Shown: positions 1-5,992 of the stretch, one piece after another
How the letters are laid out: the number at the start of each line of letters is the position of its first letter
Numbering within the stretch: the first letter of the stretch is position 1
From: an uncultured Fibrobacter sp.
GTDB taxonomy: Bacteria; Fibrobacterota; Fibrobacteria; Fibrobacterales; Fibrobacteraceae
Direction: 5' to 3'
NCBI GenBank assembly: GCA_937891805.1
Contig: CALATK010000161.1
Span: 1 to 9,242, forward strand
DNA: 9,242 nt
Translations under genes and position numbers: made by a program
The notes under the pieces: model-generated
What the model was told of the DNA's origin: nothing
The model's database searches: none
What the model saw: only the letters and a program-made list of their open reading frames with translations

Positions 1-710
1 AATGGTACAACTTCTGGCGCAAGTACTGCTTCGACTGGCTGGTGAACGACCTCGGCGTGAACAAGGAAAAGCTCCGCCTCCGCGAACATGCCAAGGAAGA
101 ACTTTCCCACTACTCTAACGGCACCACCGACGTCGAATACGAATTCCCGTTCGGTTGGGGCGAACTCTGGGGTATCGCAAGCCGTACGAACTATGACTTG
201 ACGCAGCACCAGAACGAATCCAAGGTCAAGCAGGAATATATTGACCCGGTGCAGAACAAGCGCTATATTCCGTACGTGGTGGAACCGTCCCTCGGTGTGG
301 AACGTTTGCTCCTCGTGCTTCTCTGCGACGCTTACGAAGTCGAAAAGCTCGAAAACGACGAACGTACCGTGCTCCACTTCGATCCGAAGATTGCTCCGGT
401 GAAGGTTGCCGTGCTTCCGCTGGTGAAGAAGGGCCAGGTGAAGGCCAAGGCCGAAGAGCTCTACCAGAAGCTCCTGAACCGCTGGAATGTGGAATACGAC
501 GAAACCCAGTCCATCGGTAAGCGCTACCGCCGTCAGGACGAACTCGGCACGCCGTTCTGCGTGACCGTCGACTTCGACACGGTGGGCGAGGGTGAATCCG
601 ATCCGGCAAAGCTGGGCTACGTGACTGTTCGCGAACGCGACTCCATGAAGCAGGAACTGGTGAAGATCGACGAACTCGAAGCTTACCTGTCCGCTAAACT
701 CGGCTGCTAA
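1..710 (+). CDS. glyQS: Glycine--tRNA ligase, single-chain type (3' part; 5' end outside window)
   Basis: Charges tRNA-Gly with glycine in the cytosol. The reading frame is already open at the left edge: the first whole codon is TGG at 3-5 and it reads WYNFWRKYCFDWL before the first in-window GTG at 42, which is internal and not a start. The class II catalytic core is visible as EFPFGWGELWGIASR (about 141-185) and motif 3 as EPSLGVERLLL (282-314), with the conserved Arg of GVER. From about 378 to the stop comes the alpha/beta anticodon-binding domain (PKIAPVKVAVLPL, then IGKRYRRQDELGTPFCVTVD and GYVTVRERDS). This arrangement matches the homodimeric enzyme, not the separate GlyQ/GlyS subunits. 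Codon use is strongly biased (CTC, AAG, GAC, CGC), as expected for a highly expressed gene. It ends with TAA at 708-710 and is followed by a palindrome and an intrinsic terminator. Identification is secure; only the N-terminal part is missing. Confidence 0.95.
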   Translation, partial: WYNFWRKYCFDWLVNDLGVNKEKLRLREHAKEELSHYSNGTTDVEYEFPFGWGELWGIASRTNYDLTQHQNESKVKQEYIDPVQNKRYIPYVVEPSLGVERLLLVLLCDAYEVEKLENDERTVLHFDPKIAPVKVAVLPLVKKGQVKAKAEELYQKLLNRWNVEYDETQSIGKRYRRQDELGTPFCVTVDFDTVGEGESDPAKLGYVTVRERDSMKQELVKIDELEAYLSAKLGC

Positions 711-718
711 ATTATTAC

Positions 719-744
719 TAGGGAGGGGGTCCACCCCCTCCCTA
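719..744. repeat. Perfect GC-rich palindrome after glycyl-tRNA synthetase
   Basis: TAGGGAGGGGGT (719-730) and ACCCCCTCCCTA (733-744) are exact reverse complements separated by CC, so the RNA could form a stem of about 11 bp with a four-base loop. It starts 9 bases after the stop codon. No T-run follows on either strand, so it is not a classical intrinsic terminator; it may protect the mRNA 3' end or be a dispersed intergenic repeat. The pyrimidine block is echoed just downstream (ACCCTCC, 748-754). Confidence 0.6.
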
Positions 745-764
745 AAACCCTCCTGGCACTTAAT

Positions 765-793
765 AAAAAGAACCCGGAAACGGGTTCTTTTTT
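765..793 (+). terminator. Intrinsic terminator of the glycyl-tRNA synthetase gene
   Basis: A 12-bp perfect stem, AAAAAGAACCCG (765-776) with CGGGTTCTTTTT (781-792), is closed by a GAAA tetraloop (777-780) and runs into T at 793. The A-run on the left arm would also give a T-run on the minus strand, so it may work in both directions. The T-run directly abuts the -10-like TATATT of the next gene. Confidence 0.9.
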
Positions 794-794
794 G

Positions 795-800
795 TATATT
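795..800 (+). promoter_or_regulatory. -10-like box TATATT in front of the 808 gene
   Basis: TATATT ends 7 bases before the ATG at 808. With the usual -12 to -7 placement the transcript would begin at 807 or 808, which means a leaderless mRNA. There is no purine-rich ribosome-binding site between box and start. The same box and spacing occur in front of the gene at 9148. No -35 element could be recognised. Confidence 0.4.
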
Positions 801-807
801 CAGCTAT

Positions 808-1227
808 ATGAGACTATGTCTATTGACAGTTTTGTTGTGTTTCTTGCTTTCCATCGCCGCTCAGGAGGAGCCCGTTGTCTACGTGCGGGTGGATGGCATC
901 CCTGTGGAAAATCCTACGGATAGTCTGGCAAGTGTACCGACAAATGTTGAACAACCTCCCAAAAAAGCGAAATGGCTTATTGCCTCTGCGATTGTATCCG
1001 CTTCTTGGACCGGTATTTCGCTAATGCAGTTGAAAGATTTTGATGACAAGACAGAATCAATATACAGAGAGTCCCACAGGAAAGGTATAGATGAGGAATA
1101 CTACCAGAATCGTAAAAATCGTATAAAGGATAAGCAGAATTGGCGTGATTTTTGGTTGGGTAGTTCTATTGTTGGTTCGGCACTTTTAGTATTGTCTTAT
1201 GGATCATACATTGTTATCAATTTTTAA
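808..1227 (+). CDS. Small predicted membrane protein of unknown function
   Basis: 139 residues; I do not recognise the family. The N-terminus (MRLCLLTVLLCFLLSIAAQ) looks like a signal peptide with a likely cut after Ala17 or Ala18. A short Pro/Val-rich stretch follows, then a hydrophobic segment (about 56-73), a highly charged middle of about 43 residues rich in Lys, Arg, Glu and Asp (75-114), and a second hydrophobic segment at the C-terminus (about 116-137). This suggests a small inner-membrane hairpin protein. The start at 808 is the first ATG after the upstream terminator and gives a sensible signal peptide, but it has no Shine-Dalgarno sequence. The stop lies 13 bases before the start of the FISUMP lipoprotein gene, so the two are probably co-transcribed. 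Codon use is more A/T-rich than in the neighbouring housekeeping genes. No function can be assigned. Confidence 0.75.
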   Translation: MRLCLLTVLLCFLLSIAAQEEPVVYVRVDGIPVENPTDSLASVPTNVEQPPKKAKWLIASAIVSASWTGISLMQLKDFDDKTESIYRESHRKGIDEEYYQNRKNRIKDKQNWRDFWLGSSIVGSALLVLSYGSYIVINF

Positions 1228-1240
1228 AAAGGGGTATATA

Positions 1241-2533
1241 ATGGTTCGGTTATTTTGGGTGCTGTGTGTAGGTCTGATGGTAGCAGTGTTTACCTCTTGT
1301 ACGGATTATGCCTCGTCTTACGAAAATGAAGTCGCACGGGCTAATGTGACTTTGAATCTTGAAAAAGGGAAGTTTACTGATGAGCGAGATGGAAACAAGT
1401 ATGCGGTCATCTTGGTGGGTGACAAGTATTGGATGGCAGAGAACTTACGGTACGTAGATAGTTCTAAAACCCCGAATCTTAAAGGGAATACGTGGTGCTT
1501 GAAAAACTCCAAGGACAGTTGCTCTAAGTATGGCCCTCTATATTCTTGGACGGCTGCGTTGGATATAGATGAAAAATATGTGTCTACATTGTTTGGGTAT
1601 GGAATTGTTCAGGGAATTTGTCCTGAAGGTTGGCATTTGCCGTCTTTTTTGGAATGGGTATCGCTGAAAAACACCCTTGCCCAATATACCGTTGGTGAAG
1701 ATGTTGGCTCTGATATGAAATCCGTGAAAGGGTGGTTAAGGGAGGGCGAATCTTCACTTGCGTCGAACAGGTTCGGGTTCAGCGGAATGCCCGCAGGTCG
1801 TAGGAATAGTGAAAATGGCGAGTTCATGAGTAGTGGTAAATATGCCTTTTTCTGGTCTTTGAATGAGTACGATGTCGGCACGGCTAGTGGATGGGCCTTG
1901 CGTTACGATAATGATCAGTTTGACCCCGGAAACTTCTATAAGGACCATGGAATGTCTGTTCGTTGTGTCCTGTCTTCTGATGATGTCTGGAGGATAAATG
2001 GAACGTTGGATTCGTCGTATCTAGATGAAATACCTTTCGAATATGGGAAATTAGAACTTGACGGAAAGAGTTATAAGACGGTTCGTATTGGTTCGCAGAA
2101 CTGGATGGCGGAGAATATGAACCAGGATACCGAAGAAAGTTGGTGCTACAACGACGATTCCAAGGAATGCGACAGGTACGGTCGCCTGTATTCGTTCAAG
2201 AGAGCCGAGACAGTCTGTCCGGAAGGATGGAAACTTCCCTCTATTGAAGATTTACAAGTTCTGGTGAATTCCGTGAAGTATGCAAGTGCCTTGAGGTCAC
2301 GGACCGGCTGGACAGAAAAGGGAAGTAAAGGCTGGAACTTGTGGGGCTTTAACGCAAAGCCATCTGGAGGAAGAGAATCCGGCGACTATTTTGATTCTAT
2401 GATTAGCGCTTATTTTTGGACAAGTGACCAGCAGGTCCTTTGGTTGCGCTACTATGATGACAAAATGGAATTTTTGCCCAAAGACGAAAAAACCGCTTTT
2501 TCAGTACGTTGCATAGAAAAAGCGGTTGAATAG
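1241..2533 (+). CDS. Two-domain FISUMP (Fibrobacter succinogenes major paralogous domain) lipoprotein
   Basis: 430 residues. The ATG at 1241 is preferred over the in-frame ATG at 1199 because AAGGGG (1229-1234) sits 6 bases upstream and because it puts a lipoprotein signal at the N-terminus: a hydrophobic stretch ending FTSC, with Cys20 as the likely lipidated residue (Phe at -3 is not ideal). Two repeats of the same domain follow. Domain 1 (about 44-243) has GDKYWMAENL, CPEGWHLPS (127-135), FGFSGMPAGRR (178-188), FFWS and SVRCV. Domain 2 (about 271-425) has GSQNWMAENM, CPEGWKLPS (326-334), WGFNAKPSGGR (368-378), YFWTS and SVRCI. These are the hallmarks of the FISUMP family, whose biochemical role is, as far as I know, not established. 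The mature protein has one lipid Cys and exactly four Cys per domain in matching order. It is probably outer-membrane anchored and co-transcribed with the 808 gene. No terminator for this strand is visible before the convergent glgC gene begins 12 bases on. Confidence 0.88.
   Translation: MVRLFWVLCVGLMVAVFTSCTDYASSYENEVARANVTLNLEKGKFTDERDGNKYAVILVGDKYWMAENLRYVDSSKTPNLKGNTWCLKNSKDSCSKYGPLYSWTAALDIDEKYVSTLFGYGIVQGICPEGWHLPSFLEWVSLKNTLAQYTVGEDVGSDMKSVKGWLREGESSLASNRFGFSGMPAGRRNSENGEFMSSGKYAFFWSLNEYDVGTASGWALRYDNDQFDPGNFYKDHGMSVRCVLSSDDVWRINGTLDSSYLDEIPFEYGKLELDGKSYKTVRIGSQNWMAENMNQDTEESWCYNDDSKECDRYGRLYSFKRAETVCPEGWKLPSIEDLQVLVNSVKYASALRSRTGWTEKGSKGWNLWGFNAKPSGGRESGDYFDSMISAYFWTSDQQVLWLRYYDDKMEFLPKDEKTAFSVRCIEKAVE
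2487..2527 (-). terminator. Terminator of glgC, inside the 3' end of the FISUMP coding sequence
   Basis: Read on the minus strand, AACCGCTTTTTC (2502-2491 as complement of the right arm) pairs perfectly with GAAAAAGCGGTT over 12 bp around a 13-base loop, and the second arm runs straight into more T, ending TTTTTTCG. The hairpin begins 18 bases after the glgC stop. On the plus strand the same bases code for the last 15 or so residues of the FISUMP protein and have no T-run after them, so termination should be one-directional. Confidence 0.75.
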
Positions 2534-2545
2534 GGTTTACGAGAT

Positions 2546-3796
2546 TTATGCCTTAATCACCGTATCTTTGGCCAAAACCACGATGCCGGAGTCGGTCACG
2601 TGGAACAACTTTTTGTCCCGTTCCAGGTCGTAGCCGATTTGGAACCCGGCTGGAATATGCAGGCCTTTCTCGATGATGGCACGGCGCACCTTGGCGCCGG
2701 GGCCGATGGTCACATTCGGGAAGAGGATGGCCTCCTCTACCAGGGCGTCTTTCTGGATGGTGACTCCCGGGCTTAAGATGCTCTTGACCACGGTGCCTCC
2801 GCCGATGATACAGCCCGAAGACACGATGGAGTCGATGGCCGCACCCTGGTGGGCATTGCCTTCGCCGGCAAAGAACCTTGCAGGAGGCTGGTTCCAGTTG
2901 TAGGTGCGGATAGGCCAGTAGTTGTTGTACAGGTCGAAGGGCGGGTTTTCGGAGCACAGGTCCATGTTGGCTTCGAAGAAGGCGTCTAGGGTTCCCACGT
3001 CGCGCCAGTAACCCTTGGTAGAGGCCTGTTCGCCGCGCACGATGTTTGTGTTGAAATCGTACACGTAGACGGGGTAGTCCTTGTAGAGGCTCGGGATAAT
3101 GTGCTTGCCGAAGTCGGTGGCGCCGCTCGCGGCACCCTTCATGAGTTCCCGGACCAGGAACTTGCTGGTAAAGATGTAGTTGCCCATGCTGGCGAGGCAG
3201 TAACCGGGGTTGCCGGGCATTTCTTTCGGGTTCTTGGGCTTTTCCTCGAAACCGATCATTCGGTTGTCCGCATCCACCTCGATGATGCCGAATTCAGACG
3301 CTTCGGATACGGGCACCGGGATAGCTGCAATGGTCAAAAGGGCAGCGCGACTCAGGTGGAAATCGATCATCTGGTTGATGTCCATCTTGTAGATGTGGTC
3401 GCCTCCGAATATGGCCACCAGGTCGGGGCGCTCGTCGGTAATCAAGTTGATGTTCTGGAAAATGGCATCGGCGGTGCCCCGGTACCAGTCGTCGCCGGTA
3501 CGCATCTGGGCGGGCACCAGGTCCACGTACTGGTCCAGGCTCGCGTTCAGGTTCCAGGCGGCGGAGATGTGCTTGTTCAGGGAGTCGCTCTTGAACTGGG
3601 TCAGCACCTTGATCTTGAAGATGCCGGAATTGATAAAGTTGTTCAGCACGAAGTCGATGATACGGTAGGTTCCCCCGAAGTGGACAGCGGGTTTTGCCCG
3701 GTCCCGGGTGAGGGGTTGAAGACGGCTACCTTGACCGCCGGCCATGATCATGCAAAGGATGTTTTTTTGATGCTCTCTAGAGTAGGACCAGTTCAT
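2546..3796 (-). CDS. glgC: Glucose-1-phosphate adenylyltransferase (ADP-glucose pyrophosphorylase)
   Basis: 416 residues. Makes ADP-glucose and pyrophosphate from ATP and glucose 1-phosphate, the committed step of bacterial glycogen synthesis, in the cytosol. The nucleotidyltransferase domain opens with GGQGSRLQPLT (20-30) and RDRAKPAVHFGG (31-42). WYRGTADAI (104-112), GGDHIYKMD (131-139, Asp133 as the catalytic metal-binding Asp), FEEKP (183-187, Lys186 in the sugar-phosphate site) and GYWRDVGT (262-269) follow. From about 320 to 390 the sequence has the isoleucine/glycine pattern of the left-handed beta-helix C-terminal domain. Length is normal for the family (E. coli about 431). The ATG at 3794-3796 has GAGG four to five bases upstream. 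It converges on the FISUMP gene and diverges from pckG. Allosteric control cannot be read from the sequence. Identification is secure. Confidence 0.96.
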   Translation of the reverse strand: MNWSYSREHQKNILCMIMAGGQGSRLQPLTRDRAKPAVHFGGTYRIIDFVLNNFINSGIFKIKVLTQFKSDSLNKHISAAWNLNASLDQYVDLVPAQMRTGDDWYRGTADAIFQNINLITDERPDLVAIFGGDHIYKMDINQMIDFHLSRAALLTIAAIPVPVSEASEFGIIEVDADNRMIGFEEKPKNPKEMPGNPGYCLASMGNYIFTSKFLVRELMKGAASGATDFGKHIIPSLYKDYPVYVYDFNTNIVRGEQASTKGYWRDVGTLDAFFEANMDLCSENPPFDLYNNYWPIRTYNWNQPPARFFAGEGNAHQGAAIDSIVSSGCIIGGGTVVKSILSPGVTIQKDALVEEAILFPNVTIGPGAKVRRAIIEKGLHIPAGFQIGYDLERDKKLFHVTDSGIVVLAKDTVIKA

Positions 3797-3835
3797 ATAT
3801 CCTCGGTAAAAATGCTTATTTGCTTGTACACCACT

Positions 3836-3841
3836 AATTTA
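3836..3841 (-). promoter_or_regulatory. Candidate -10 box (TAAATT) for glgC
   Basis: On the minus strand TAAATT lies about 40 bases upstream of the glgC start and would give a leader of roughly 33 bases. It is the same hexamer as the candidate pckG box on the other strand. Further upstream the minus strand is very T-rich and includes a possible 9-bp hairpin of A7GG with CCT7 (3865-3873 and 3883-3891) of unknown role. No convincing -35 element is seen. Confidence 0.35.
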
Positions 3842-3918
3842 CCTTATTTTTTTATAAAAAACACAAAAAAAGGAAAAAAGCACCTTTTTTTAGGAGGTTG
3901 AACCTATTGCCGAGGTCG

Positions 3919-3932
3919 TTTTTTTGTAAATT
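3919..3932 (+). promoter_or_regulatory. Candidate pckG promoter: T-run, G, TAAATT
   Basis: Seven T (3919-3925), then G, then TAAATT (3927-3932). The layout matches the T-run, G, TATATT ahead of the 808 gene. With standard spacing the transcript would start near 3939 and carry a leader of about 48 bases. The leader holds three palindromic elements listed separately. Confidence 0.45.
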
Positions 3933-3940
3933 ATAGCCCG

Positions 3941-3986
3941 TTCGAAATTATCGAAACTTAACGTTAAACCAAATAGGAGTTCCTAT
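3941..3986 (+). promoter_or_regulatory. Palindrome-rich pckG leader with the ribosome-binding site in a small hairpin
   Basis: Three symmetrical elements lie in 46 bases: TTCGA-AATTA-TCGAA (3941-3955), the perfect 10-base palindrome TTAACGTTAA (3958-3967), and ATAGGA-GT-TCCTAT (3973-3986). The last contains the Shine-Dalgarno AGGAG (3975-3979), whose complement TCCTAT ends directly before the ATG at 3987. Pairing would hide the ribosome-binding site. The first two could be protein operators. The symmetry is seen; the function is inferred. Confidence 0.45.
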
Positions 3987-5849
3987 ATGAGTCTCACTCT
4001 CAACGACATCAAGCACAGCAAGATCAAGGCTTGGGTTGAAGAATGCATCGCAATGTGCGAACCGGACAACGTGGTTGTTGTCGACGGTTCCAAGGAAGAA
4101 TATGACGCCCTCATGCAGAAGTGTGTCAAGGCTGGCCTTGCCACTCCGCTCAAGAAGAAGGAAAACTGCTTCTTGTTCCGTTCTCTGCCTTCTGACGTGG
4201 CCCGTGTCGAATCTCGTACCTTCATCTCTTCCGTGAAGGAAGAAGATGCCGGTCCGACCAACCACTGGATCGACCCCAAGGAACTCAAGGAAACCATGAA
4301 GGGCCTCTACAAGGGTTGTATGCACGGCCGTACCATGTACGTGATTCCGTTCTGCATGGGCCCGCTCGGTTCCCCGATTTCCAAGAACGGTATCGAACTG
4401 ACCGACTCCGAATACGTCGTGCTCAACATGGACATCATGACCCGCGCAGGCAAGAAGGTCCTCGACATTTTCAATGCCGACCAGAACGCTGAATTCGTGC
4501 CCTGCCTCCACTCCGTGGGTAAGCCGCTCAACAACGGCGAAACCGGCGGCGGGATCTGGCCCTGCGCTGACGTCGAACACAAGTACATCACCCAGTTCCC
4601 CGAAGAACGCCTCATCTGGTCGTACGGTTCGGGCTACGGTGGAAACGCCCTTCTCGGCAAGAAGTGCTTTGCTCTCCGTATCGCTACCGTTCTCGCTCGC
4701 GACGAAGGCTGGCTCGCCGAACACATGCTCATCCTCAAGCTCACCAACCCGAAGGGCGAAGTCAAGTACGTTACTGGCGCCTTCCCGTCTGCTTGCGGTA
4801 AGACGAACCTCGCCATGCTCATCCCGACTATCCCGGGCTGGAAGGTCGAAACCATCGGTGACGACATTGCATGGATGAAGTTTGGCAAGGATGGCCGTCT
4901 CTACGCTATCAACCCGGAAGCCGGCTTCTTCGGCGTTGCTCCGGGCACCTCTGCAGAATCCAACAAGAACGCTCTTATCTCTGCCGAAAAGAACACCATC
5001 TACACCAACTGCGCCCTCACTGAAGACGGCGACGTGTGGTGGGAAGGCATCGGCTACCCGGCCAAGGGCAAGCTCGTTGACTGGAAGGGTCAGACCCGCG
5101 ACGCTCTCCCCAAGGACAAGGCTCCCAAGGGCGAAGAAATGGCTCACCCCAACGCTCGCTTCACCGCTCCTGCCAACCAGTGCCCCTGCATTGCCAAGGA
5201 ATGGGAAGATCCTGCCGGCGTGCCTATCTCTGCAATCCTCTTCGGTGGCCGTCGTCCGTCCACCATTCCTCTGGTCCACCAGTCCCTGAGCTGGAACCAC
5301 GGCGTGTTCCTCGGCTCCATCGTGGGTTCTGAAATCACCGCTGCTTCCACCATCAACGCTGCTGAAGTCGGTAAGATCCGTCGCGACCCGTTCGCCATCC
5401 TCCCGTTCTGCGGCTACAACATGGGCGACTACTTCAAGCACTGGATCGAAATCGGCAAGAAGTCTACCGAAGACAAGCTTCCGAAGATCTTCTACGTGAA
5501 CTGGTTCCGCAAGGACGCCAACAACGAGAAGCTCCCGGGTGGCTTCATGTGGCCGGGTTACGGCGACAACAGCCGCGTGCTCGCTTGGATCTTCGACCGC
5601 TGCAACGGTGTCGATAACGCCAAGGAAACTCCGATCGGTTACATGCCGAAGGACGGCGCCATCAATACTGAAGGCCTCGCCGACTACTACAAGGAAACTC
5701 TCCCGGAAATCACGAAGGTTGACGTGGAAGGCTGGAAGAAGGAACTCGCCGACGTTAAGGAAAACCACTATCCGAAGTTCGGCAAGCACCTCCCGAAGGA
5801 ACTCTCCGAAATCATCGACATGATCCAGGATCGTTTGAATAAGGCTTAA
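3987..5849 (+). CDS. pckG: Phosphoenolpyruvate carboxykinase (GTP)
   Basis: 620 residues. Interconverts oxaloacetate plus GTP and phosphoenolpyruvate plus CO2 plus GDP in the cytosol. In succinate-forming anaerobes the carboxylating direction feeds the reductive branch to succinate. Visible landmarks are the PEP-site Arg in VARVESRTF (Arg73), [15 protein letters not shown] (212-226), the metal-ligand His246 in AEHM, the P-loop FPSACGKTN (266-274) with the reactive Cys270 typical of GTP enzymes, the kinase-2 metal site GDDIAW (291-296) and FGGRRPS (419-425). The family's length is about 600-620 residues, so the protein is complete. AGGAG is placed 7 bases before the ATG. Codon use is strongly biased, indicating high expression. 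It is divergent from glgC, so the PEP branch point and glycogen synthesis share a control region. Identification is secure; the direction of flux is inferred from the likely host. Confidence 0.97.
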   Translation: MSLTLNDIKHSKIKAWVEECIAMCEPDNVVVVDGSKEEYDALMQKCVKAGLATPLKKKENCFLFRSLPSDVARVESRTFISSVKEEDAGPTNHWIDPKELKETMKGLYKGCMHGRTMYVIPFCMGPLGSPISKNGIELTDSEYVVLNMDIMTRAGKKVLDIFNADQNAEFVPCLHSVGKPLNNGETGGGIWPCADVEHKYITQFPEERLIWSYGSGYGGNALLGKKCFALRIATVLARDEGWLAEHMLILKLTNPKGEVKYVTGAFPSACGKTNLAMLIPTIPGWKVETIGDDIAWMKFGKDGRLYAINPEAGFFGVAPGTSAESNKNALISAEKNTIYTNCALTEDGDVWWEGIGYPAKGKLVDWKGQTRDALPKDKAPKGEEMAHPNARFTAPANQCPCIAKEWEDPAGVPISAILFGGRRPSTIPLVHQSLSWNHGVFLGSIVGSEITAASTINAAEVGKIRRDPFAILPFCGYNMGDYFKHWIEIGKKSTEDKLPKIFYVNWFRKDANNEKLPGGFMWPGYGDNSRVLAWIFDRCNGVDNAKETPIGYMPKDGAINTEGLADYYKETLPEITKVDVEGWKKELADVKENHYPKFGKHLPKELSEIIDMIQDRLNKA

Positions 5850-5879
5850 TCAACCTTATCTTTCCTAACGGAAATCTTT

Positions 5880-5918
5880 AAAAATCCCTGCTACCAGCGA
5901 TGGTGGCGGGGATTTTTT
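5880..5918 (+). terminator. Intrinsic terminator of pckG
   Basis: A stem of about 15 bp, AAAATCCCTGCTACC (5881-5895) with GGTGGCGGGGATTTT (5902-5916), including two G-U pairs, surrounds the loop AGCGAT, and T continues to 5918. It lies about 30 bases after the pckG stop. Confidence 0.9.
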
Positions 5919-5937
5919 ACAATGAGCTGTTTGATTG

Positions 5938-5970
5938 CAAAAAAGGCCGCGAATCAATCGCGGTCTTTTT
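5938..5970 (-). terminator. Terminator of htpG, probably bidirectional
   Basis: AAAAAGGCCGCGA (5940-5952) pairs with TCGCGGTCTTTTT (5958-5970) over 13 bp with one G-U pair and a five-base loop. On the minus strand it lies about 22 bases after the htpG stop and ends in six T. On the plus strand it also ends in five T, so it backs up the pckG terminator. This pair accounts for most of the 143-base gap between the convergent pckG and htpG. Confidence 0.9.
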
Positions 5971-5992
5971 GATGGTGCGTTTACGCCTTGTG

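Noticed and set aside
719..744. Possible G-quadruplex in the G-rich arm.
   Set aside because: Only two G-runs are present on either strand; a hairpin explains the sequence better.
1199..1240. Fourteen-residue N-terminal extension of the FISUMP protein.
   Set aside because: It would overlap the upstream gene and bury the lipoprotein signal; AAGGGG is correctly spaced for 1241.
3101..3901. 266-codon open frame antisense to glgC.
   Set aside because: Codon-aligned shadow of glgC with no ribosome-binding site and no motif.
3948..5789. 613-codon open frame antisense to pckG.
   Set aside because: It is codon-aligned with pckG, so its stops would need TTA, CTA or TCA sense codons, which this highly biased gene avoids. 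The product is a low-complexity V/H/E/F-rich string with no recognisable motif.
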